Origin: an uncultured Prevotella sp.
Lineage (GTDB): Bacteria > Bacteroidota > Bacteroidia > Bacteroidales > Bacteroidaceae
Assembly: GCA_937874345.1 (NCBI GenBank)
Contig: CALNBT010000226.1
Location: 1-11,612, forward strand
DNA length: 11,612 bases
Direction of reading: 5' to 3'
Position numbers and translations under genes: made by a program
In this document: piece by piece, positions 6,314 to 11,612 of the stretch
How the letters are laid out: each line of letters begins with the position of its first letter
Numbering within the stretch: position 1 is the first letter of the stretch
The notes under the pieces: generated by a model
What the model was told of the DNA's origin: nothing
Database searches by the model: none
What the model saw: only the letters and a program-made list of their open reading frames with translations

Positions 6314-6902
6314 ATCCTTGTTCTTTCAACCATTTCAACGCTTCTGGCAAGGCGTATCGTAATTTTTCCACACTCTTGGTTGAGTCGTGAAAGGTGATAA
6401 TCGAGCCATTGCGCGCATATTTCTTGACATTGTTCAGCACATCTTCTGCTGTTAGCCATTTGGAATAGTCTCTTGTCACCAAATCCCACATCACGATGCG
6501 GTATTTCTTTGACAGCCACCAGTAGACCGACCACTTCATCCACCCATGAGGAGGGCGGAAGAGATGTGAGTGAATGAGCTCGTTTGCCTTCTCTACATTG
6601 ATGCCATAAGTCAGTGCCCAGTGCTTAAACGAGCCAAGGTGATTGAAGGTATGGTTTCCAACCTGATGGCCTTCTTCCACGATGCGGTTGTAAAGGTCGT
6701 GGTGTCTCAACACATTTTCTCCCACCATGAAGAAGGTTGCCTTGACGTTAAATTCGGCCAAGGTGTCCAGTATAAAGGGTGTCGAACTGGGTATCGGACC
6801 ATCATCGAAAGTGATATAGACCGAATGATCATTCGTATCCATGCGCCAAGCGGCGTTAGGGTATAGCCATCGTAGCCATTTGGCAGGTTGTTCTATGAAC
6901 AT
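6291..6902 (-). CDS. Polysaccharide deacetylase family protein (NodB/CE4 domain)
   Basis: A 203-residue single-domain carbohydrate esterase family 4 protein; the family removes N- or O-acetyl groups from sugars such as GlcNAc. The NodB motifs appear in order: TFDDGP (31-36, catalytic base and metal Asp at 33-34), HTFNH (84-88, metal-binding H84 and H88), RPPHG (116-120), the D140 region (MWDLVTRD, 138-145) and ITFHDS (169-174, H172). There is no obvious signal peptide: the N-terminus (FIEQPAKWLRWLYPNAAW) is an amphipathic, Trp-rich segment, so the cell location is uncertain. An upstream TTG at 6941 would lengthen the frame by 13 residues but lies inside a terminator hairpin, so I choose the ATG at 6902. 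It is the first gene of the four-gene - strand cluster and overlaps queG by 23 nt. The substrate is unknown. Confidence 0.9.
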   Translation of the reverse strand: MFIEQPAKWLRWLYPNAAWRMDTNDHSVYITFDDGPIPSSTPFILDTLAEFNVKATFFMVGENVLRHHDLYNRIVEEGHQVGNHTFNHLGSFKHWALTYGINVEKANELIHSHLFRPPHGWMKWSVYWWLSKKYRIVMWDLVTRDYSKWLTAEDVLNNVKKYARNGSIITFHDSTKSVEKLRYALPEALKWLKEQGYEFKTFN

Positions 6903-6925
6903 CTTGTGAGTGGATGATAAATAAA

Positions 6926-6972
6926 GAGTGCCGGAAGTCAATGATAAGGAAGGTCATTGGCAACCGGCACTC
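6926..6972 (-). terminator. Intrinsic terminator after the DUF2723 gene
   Basis: GAGTGCCGG (6926-6934) pairs perfectly with CCGGCACTC (6964-6972). An AA/AA internal loop follows, then GTCAATGA (6937-6944) pairs with TCATTGGC (6954-6961, one wobble) around a 9-nt loop. Read on the - strand, the hairpin is followed by TTTATTTAT. It lies 13 nt beyond the stop of the DUF2723 gene and 24 nt before the deacetylase ATG. Confidence 0.85.
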
Positions 6973-6985
6973 GTTGATAAAATCG

Positions 6986-9900
6986 TTATTCTAAAGTCTT
7001 TCCACCTTTTTGTGCATACATCGAGTAATATTTATTCAACTCGTTGATCTGCTTTTTAGCCAAGGCTTTGTCGTATGTCTCGGTAACTTTGGTGATTTCC
7101 ATCATCAATTGGAAGTACAACATACAGTCTTTTTGTGAAGAAAGGAATGTTGCTCCGTTGAATTGGAGGTACCATTCGGCATATTGTCGATAGTCGTTCC
7201 AAAGCTTTTGACAGATTTTATTGGCCTTAGCCTTTTCTCCCAGTCTTACGTAAGCCTGTGCAATGTCCATCGAACCGCCTCTCCAAGAGTGGGGAACGTT
7301 ATAGTCTGGTATCACTTTTTCGCATTTATCCAGGGCCTTCTTGGCCATTTCTGTCTTTCCTTCATTGATCAGTTCGGTGGCCAGTTGGGCAAACAAGCGC
7401 CGGTGTGTCAAGCACATACCCATCGTTGTTTCGTCGATATACAGGCCTTTATGTTCCAGATTACCGTACTTGTAACGGTTCATCAGGTTGTTGTATGCCT
7501 TCTCGGTATCATAATTCTTTACGCCCGGTTTGTTGGTCGTGAAAGGAGTGATACGGTTGGCCAGTCCTTCACTGATGAAGTTGTCGCCCAGGTTCATGTA
7601 ATTATCGGCACCAACGGTCGTTGCAACGTATATAGGACGCGTCCAGCCACATTCAGCAATCATCTCGAGCATCATCATGTCGCCTTTGTAAAGCGCACGC
7701 TTACCGGCCAGAGAGATCACCATCTTGTCGGGAATCGTATCAGATGCGAGCATCATTCCACTCTTCTTAACAGCTTCTTTGTCGATGGTTACGAAAACAG
7801 TATCGGTAGGGATCACGTGCATTTCTTCGTTCTTAGAACGCATCCAGTACTTGATGATATTCTTCAATTCAAATGGATTGTCACCGAATTGTTTCTTGGC
7901 TTCGGCAGGATTTTGCTTGTAAAAGTCCATGATCTGGTGCTTCCAATTGGCTTGGATAGGCACCGCCTCGTTGGTTCCGGCACAGTAATCGAGTCGAGGC
8001 CATGTGATAGGCACTGATGGCGAATCGTAAGCAGGTCGCTTCATCTGGTCGATGTACCAGTCGGTCTGCAGGTAGCTCAGGTTGCAAACGCGTGCATCAG
8101 TACGTACACCTTCAACATCCTGGTTGTACCACAATGGGAAGGTATCGTTGTCACCATTGGTAAAGATAATCGGATTACCTTTATCCTGAAGGGTCATGAG
8201 GTAGTTCTGTCCGAAGTCACGACAAGTGTAGCGGTTGCTGCGGTCGTGATCGTCCCAGTTTTGACTGGCCATCTGGATTGGAACCAGTACGCAGGCGATG
8301 GATGCGATGGCTGCTAATGCTGTTTCATTGAGTTTCAGATACCTCTTCAATAGGTCGATGATGGCCGCGACACCCAGACCGCACCAGATTGCGAAGGCAT
8401 AGAACGAGCCCGCATATGCATAGTCTCGCTCACGAGGCTGCATGGGTGTTTGGTTCAGATAGATGACGATGGCCAAGCCTGTCATGAAGAACAAGAAGAA
8501 CACTACCCAGAACTGACGTATGCCGCGCTTGCCTCTCCATGCCTGCCAGAACAGTCCGATAACGCCTAGGAGCAGGGGTAGCATGTAGTAAACGTTATGT
8601 CCTTTGTTGTATTTTAATTCGTCGGGCATTTTGCTCTGGTCGCCCAACCGAGCATTGTCAAGGACTGGGATTCCCGATATCCAGTTGCCATGTTCCAATT
8701 CACCATTGCCTTGGATATCGTTCTGACGTCCTGCAAAGTTCCACATAAAGTACCTCCAATACATGAAGTTGCATTGGTAAGAGAGGAAGAATCGGATATT
8801 CTCCAGCTGCGTGGGCACTTTCACCATGATGTTCTCACCACATCGGTCGTATGGAACCTGGATTCCATCCACACCACCCATCCAACTTTCGTATGCCTGG
8901 GCATGCTGTGATGAGTACATGCGCGGGAAGAGCATGTTTTGGGCATAATTATAGCTTGAACTATGGGTTACAACAAAGTAAGAATCTTTTTCGTCTTTGC
9001 TGGCTTTTTCCTTACGACTGTAAACAGGAGCGCCTTCAGTCATGTCGGGAACGCACTGATCTCCATCGACATTGAGTTTCACCTGCGAGGTATATGCCGG
9101 TCCGTACATCAACGGACGGTCGCCATATTGGTCACGGCCCAGGTACTTGCCAAGGGTGAAGATGTCTTCAGGTGAATTCTGGTCCATCGGAGGATTGGCA
9201 GTAGAACGAATCACAATCACTGCATAACTAGCGTAGCCAATCATGAGCATCAGCAATCCCAGCAAAACGGTATTCTTGATACGGGCACTGATGAGTGGCA
9301 CCTTTTTCTTCTCAACCTTACGAGAATAGCGCAGAGCGTACCCCAACAGGGCGAGTACAACGATGCCGATGAATACAGCCTTCCAGCCATATCCATAGAA
9401 AGGAATACCCAACAAGGCGATCGAGAGCAAGAAAGAGATGTTCATGTGCCTGTTGTTCTTGCCGACATAGCTTTCGTAAATAGCCCAGATGACGGTCGCC
9501 ACGGTCAGTATGATGTAGATGATCAGACCTGTGTTGAACGGTAGTCCTAGTTGATTGACAAACAAAAGCTCGAACCATCCGCCTACGGTGATAATGCCAG
9601 GAATGATGCCATAGAGAACGGCAGCCACCACGATAAAGGAGATGATCAGTGCCACCAGAGAACCTTTGACCTCGATATTAGGGAACTTGCGATAAACAAA
9701 TACCAAGACGATGGCTGGGATACAGAGTAAATTGAGCAGGTGAACGCCGATAGAAAGTCCCGTCATGTAGGCAATCAGCAACAGCCAGCGGTCACTATGA
9801 GGCTCGTCAGCATGGTCTTCCCACTTCAAAATCAGCCAGAAAACCACGGCCGTGAAAGCCGAAGAATAACCATAAACCTCGCCTTCAACAGCAGAAAACC

Positions 9901-10312
9901 AGAAGGTATCGCTGAAAGTATAAATCAACGCACCCACCAAGCCTGACGCTTCAATGGCAATCAGTTTACCCAATGTCAGCTGATCCCATTCTTTGAGAAT
10001 CAGTTTGCGGGTCAGGTGCGTGATGGTCCAGAATAAAAACAGGATGGTTGTGGCACTCAGCAAAGCACTCATGATGTTGACCATGTGGGCTACTTGCGAC
10101 GGATTGCTCGCAAAATGCGAGAAAAGGTTGGCTGTCAGCATGAAGAAAGGGGCCCCCGGTGGGTGTCCTACTTCAAGTTTGAGAGCAGTAGTGATAAACT
10201 CTGGACAGTCCCAAAAGCTGGCTGTCGGTTCAACGGTACTACAATAGACGATGGCGGCAACCAAAAAGGCAAACCACCCCATCACATTGTTCACTAATCT
10301 GAATTGTTTCAT
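6986..10312 (-). CDS. DUF2723 / GT117-family multispanning membrane protein (putative glycosyltransferase)
   Basis: A very large inner-membrane protein of about 1,108 residues. It has a GT-C-like N-terminal membrane domain (first 375 or so residues with about nine to ten hydrophobic helices), an extracytoplasmic insert (about 375-570), a second membrane block (about 580-685), and a long soluble C-terminus whose last 130 residues look TPR-like. The first extracytoplasmic loop carries EPTASFWDCPEF and then GHPPGAPFF, the DUF2723 signature; its Asp/Glu sit where GT-C enzymes place the catalytic acid. QPRERDYAYAGSFYAF, near the second block, is also highly characteristic. Human TMEM260, in the same GT117 family, is an O-mannosyltransferase, so transfer from a lipid-linked sugar to exported proteins is plausible here but unproven. 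I prefer the ATG at 10312 (MKQFRL) because homologues begin this way; an ATG eight codons upstream (10336) is also possible. Confidence 0.9.
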   Translation of the reverse strand: MKQFRLVNNVMGWFAFLVAAIVYCSTVEPTASFWDCPEFITTALKLEVGHPPGAPFFMLTANLFSHFASNPSQVAHMVNIMSALLSATTILFLFWTITHLTRKLILKEWDQLTLGKLIAIEASGLVGALIYTFSDTFWFSAVEGEVYGYSSAFTAVVFWLILKWEDHADEPHSDRWLLLIAYMTGLSIGVHLLNLLCIPAIVLVFVYRKFPNIEVKGSLVALIISFIVVAAVLYGIIPGIITVGGWFELLFVNQLGLPFNTGLIIYIILTVATVIWAIYESYVGKNNRHMNISFLLSIALLGIPFYGYGWKAVFIGIVVLALLGYALRYSRKVEKKKVPLISARIKNTVLLGLLMLMIGYASYAVIVIRSTANPPMDQNSPEDIFTLGKYLGRDQYGDRPLMYGPAYTSQVKLNVDGDQCVPDMTEGAPVYSRKEKASKDEKDSYFVVTHSSSYNYAQNMLFPRMYSSQHAQAYESWMGGVDGIQVPYDRCGENIMVKVPTQLENIRFFLSYQCNFMYWRYFMWNFAGRQNDIQGNGELEHGNWISGIPVLDNARLGDQSKMPDELKYNKGHNVYYMLPLLLGVIGLFWQAWRGKRGIRQFWVVFFLFFMTGLAIVIYLNQTPMQPRERDYAYAGSFYAFAIWCGLGVAAIIDLLKRYLKLNETALAAIASIACVLVPIQMASQNWDDHDRSNRYTCRDFGQNYLMTLQDKGNPIIFTNGDNDTFPLWYNQDVEGVRTDARVCNLSYLQTDWYIDQMKRPAYDSPSVPITWPRLDYCAGTNEAVPIQANWKHQIMDFYKQNPAEAKKQFGDNPFELKNIIKYWMRSKNEEMHVIPTDTVFVTIDKEAVKKSGMMLASDTIPDKMVISLAGKRALYKGDMMMLEMIAECGWTRPIYVATTVGADNYMNLGDNFISEGLANRITPFTTNKPGVKNYDTEKAYNNLMNRYKYGNLEHKGLYIDETTMGMCLTHRRLFAQLATELINEGKTEMAKKALDKCEKVIPDYNVPHSWRGGSMDIAQAYVRLGEKAKANKICQKLWNDYRQYAEWYLQFNGATFLSSQKDCMLYFQLMMEITKVTETYDKALAKKQINELNKYYSMYAQKGGKTLE

Positions 10313-10395
10313 GTATGTTTGTGAATTATATTGCATTCAAGATAAGGCAAAACTTGATCAGAATGATAGAAGAATATCCTCTGTTCAAGATGCTG

Positions 10396-10403
10396 CAAAG
10401 ATA
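10396..10403 (-). promoter_or_regulatory. Bacteroidetes -7 promoter box for the DUF2723 gene
   Basis: Read on the - strand the sequence is TATCTTTG, matching TAnnTTTG exactly. There is no good TTTG about 19 nt upstream. A start near 10389 would give a leader of about 77 nt to the ATG at 10312. The same octamer forms the -7 box at 2297-2304. Confidence 0.6.
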
Positions 10404-10508
10404 ATAAAAAGATAGGATAAGATAGTCAGAGGGTTATATATTTTTGATATTTTACATGATTGTTGTTCCTTTTATCGCATAATGTGTTTCTGTTTGCGCA
10501 CAAGACAG

Positions 10509-10527
10509 CATCAAAACCTGTTTGATG
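10509..10527. repeat. Inverted repeat CATCAAA-ACCTG-TTTGATG
   Basis: Two perfect 7-nt arms flank a 5-nt spacer. It has no T-tract on either strand, so it is not a terminator. It lies about 106 nt upstream of the DUF2723 -7 box and about 200 nt upstream of the ogt -7 box, in a position where a regulator could bind between the divergent promoters. Confidence 0.4.
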
Positions 10528-10725
10528 ACCGAAATACCGATGTTGTTAGGGTAAAACAAAAGGCATGGTTTTGTGCTTCGATATGCACTATATTGATCGA
10601 TGAAGTCATTGATATTGTCAAACAATTTGCATGACTTTGCCGTACATGATTCATCTATGTGTTCTGAGATCGTTATTGAATAGAAAAAAGAAGGGAAAGA
10701 GGCTGCTGATGATCATTAATTATCT

Positions 10726-10733
10726 TATATTTG
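10726..10733 (+). promoter_or_regulatory. Bacteroidetes -7 promoter box for ogt
   Basis: TATATTTG matches TAnnTTTG. A TTTG at the expected upstream distance is missing. A start near 10740 gives a leader of about 50 nt to the TTG at 10789. The leader can form a hairpin: 10746-10755 with 10776-10786, about 10 bp with one bulged G. Confidence 0.55.
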
Positions 10734-10788
10734 CAGTAGTGCAAAACACCATCGTTTCTGGCAAGATTGGATAGGATGATGGGTGTAA

Positions 10789-11346
10789 TTGCCAAATAAT
10801 ACGATCTTTAAATTTGCAAAATTGAAAACATATACTTATGTAGTACAGTCGCCAATGGGTCAATTGCTCATGGCTGCTGATGGAGAAGCGCTGACAGGAT
10901 TATGGTTTGAAAGCCAGAAATATTTTCCCGAGTCGTTCGGAACAGATGGTGACGCGGGAACATTGTTACCGGTTTTTGAAGAAACCATCCAGTGGCTTGA
11001 TCTTTATTTCAAGGGCCAACAACCACATTTTACACCTAAACTGAATTTGAAAGGTACGCCCTTTCGACAACGGATATGGGAAATGTTGTTGGAAATTCCT
11101 TACGGGGAGATGGTCACCTATCAATATCTGGCACACAGATATGCACAAGAACAGGGATTAAAGCAGATGTCGGCTCAGGCCGTTGGCGGGGCTGTGGGGC
11201 ACAATCCTGTCTCAATTATCGTTCCCTGCCACCGTGTAGTAGGGACGAATGGCAGTCTCACAGGTTATGCCGGCGGACTAGATAAAAAGGCAACATTGTT
11301 GGCATTGGAGGGCTGTATTGTTTCATCGACAGCCAAAACACAATAA
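10789..11346 (+). CDS. ogt: Methylated-DNA--protein-cysteine S-methyltransferase (O6-alkylguanine-DNA alkyltransferase)
   Basis: A 185-residue suicide repair protein that moves the alkyl group from O6-alkylguanine in DNA to its own cysteine. The C-terminal domain has the helix-turn-helix region (TPFRQRIWEMLLEIPYG, 90-106, then VTYQYLA), the Asn hinge within HNPVSIIVP, and the active site PCHRV (146-150, acceptor C147), followed by GSLTGYAGG (155-163). The usual arginine finger position (RAVG in human MGMT) is Gln here (AQAVGGAVG, Q130). The N-terminal domain has the expected VQSPMGQLLMAA strand pair. A stop codon sits directly before 10789 in frame, and no ATG occurs before residue 23, which would delete the first strand. 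The start is therefore probably the TTG at 10789, or the TTG at 10822. There is no Ada regulatory domain. It stands alone, divergent from the DUF2723 gene. Confidence 0.92.
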   Translation: MPNNTIFKFAKLKTYTYVVQSPMGQLLMAADGEALTGLWFESQKYFPESFGTDGDAGTLLPVFEETIQWLDLYFKGQQPHFTPKLNLKGTPFRQRIWEMLLEIPYGEMVTYQYLAHRYAQEQGLKQMSAQAVGGAVGHNPVSIIVPCHRVVGTNGSLTGYAGGLDKKATLLALEGCIVSSTAKTQ

Positions 11347-11612
11347 CTTTTTGCTTCAATCTCCATGTTTTCAAGAGATTCTGTAGTTGATTGTAAATCT
11401 GCTGATCATAGAAATGTTGACAGACGGTCCAAATGTTGTTCTGATGATAAGCAGTTTTTTTGTAAGTTCAGAGTGATTTCTTTCGTGCATCACTCATCAT
11501 ATTCGTCAATTTTCTCTTTGAGATTGCAAATAATTTTGATAAAATGAATGGAAATCTGTCCTAAATCAGCCATAAATATCGTTTTAATATGATTTTTTGA
11601 AGTGCCACTATT
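11347..11612. other. Non-coding right end of the window
   Basis: I see no convincing gene in these 266 nt. The open frames are short, and the longest, 60 codons from 11365 on the + strand, does not read like a protein family. No strong terminator follows ogt: the only hairpin (AATCTC 11358-11363 with GAGATT 11375-11380) lacks a T-tract. A TAATTTTG box at 11531-11538 could be the -7 element of a gene beyond the edge. Confidence 0.5.
11531..11538 (+). promoter_or_regulatory. Possible -7 promoter box reading out of the window
   Basis: TAATTTTG matches TAnnTTTG, but no TTTG lies 19-21 nt upstream and the region is AT-rich, so a chance match is quite possible. No start codon followed by a long frame is seen before 11612. 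Confidence 0.25.

Larger units (their letters stand above)
10337..10788. other. Divergent intergenic region between DUF2723 gene and ogt
   Basis: This AT-rich stretch separates two divergent genes. It contains a -7 box for each (10396-10403 on -, 10726-10733 on +), a 19-bp inverted repeat (10509-10527), a leader hairpin before ogt and a 42-codon open frame (10646-10774). Nothing resembling a tRNA, a known riboswitch or an insertion sequence is visible. The stretch 10530-10640 holds only weak partial repeats (for example the recurring TTGAT). Confidence 0.6.

Noticed and set aside
6903..6941. TTG-initiated extension of the polysaccharide deacetylase
   Set aside because: The start would lie in the terminator hairpin of the upstream gene, and the ATG at 6902 gives the N-terminus typical of this subfamily.
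7163..8017. Long open frame (284 codons) on the + strand opposite the DUF2723 gene
   Set aside because: It lies wholly antisense to a strongly supported membrane-protein gene, its translation resembles no family, and it has no promoter box; it is a codon-usage shadow.
11365..11547. 60-codon open frame on the + strand at the right end
   Set aside because: Composition is unlike the real genes (rich in Ser, Arg and Cys, no motifs), with no supporting promoter at a suitable distance.
1..11612. Mobile elements, CRISPR array, defence system, toxin-antitoxin pair or prophage
   Set aside because: I found no transposase, integrase, regularly spaced repeats, terminal inverted repeats, or gene pair of these types; the window reads as conserved housekeeping and envelope genes.

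Overview
The window looks like ordinary chromosome from a member of the Bacteroidales, most plausibly the Prevotellaceae. I base this on the gene families (DUF4827 lipoprotein, DUF4112, a very large DUF2723/GT117 membrane protein, a short CE4 deacetylase) and on promoter boxes matching the Bacteroidetes -7 consensus TAnnTTTG. The genus is not proven. Base composition looks even across the genes. I see no insertion sequence, phage gene, CRISPR array, tRNA or rRNA.

Left part, + strand (1-4478): a promoter-like box and leader precede a sugar-nucleotide-type nucleotidyltransferase (145-1056). A 152-nt intergenic stretch with marked dyad and alternative-pairing potential follows, then a DHH/DHHA1 phosphoesterase of the NrnA type (1209-2252). 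A near-consensus promoter (2274-2304) drives a DUF4827 lipoprotein (2329-2967) and, probably in the same transcript, a phosphohexomutase usually annotated GlmM (3017-4399). A strong bidirectional terminator (4437-4478) ends this unit.

Middle part, - strand (4496-6902): a tight cluster read right to left. It holds a polysaccharide deacetylase, epoxyqueuosine reductase QueG, an unrecognised 103-residue protein and a DUF4112 membrane protein. The first three overlap by 23 nt at each junction and the last pair is 5 nt apart. The cluster has no clear promoter of its own; a terminator hairpin (6926-6972) separates it from the upstream gene.

Right part (6986-11612): a roughly 1,100-residue DUF2723 (GT117) membrane protein on the - strand diverges from an Ogt-type O6-alkylguanine-DNA alkyltransferase on the + strand. 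The 452-nt gap between them holds a promoter box for each, an inverted repeat and a possible small ORF. The last 266 nt hold no convincing gene and one promoter-like box near the end.

Functionally the window combines cell-envelope precursor and surface chemistry (nucleotidyltransferase, GlmM, deacetylase, GT117 protein) with nucleotide turnover (DHH), tRNA modification (QueG) and DNA repair (Ogt). I do not see an obvious new defence or mobile system. The parts most worth a second look are the structured region 1057-1208, the unknown protein at 4978-5289, and the atypical start and leader of the alkyltransferase.
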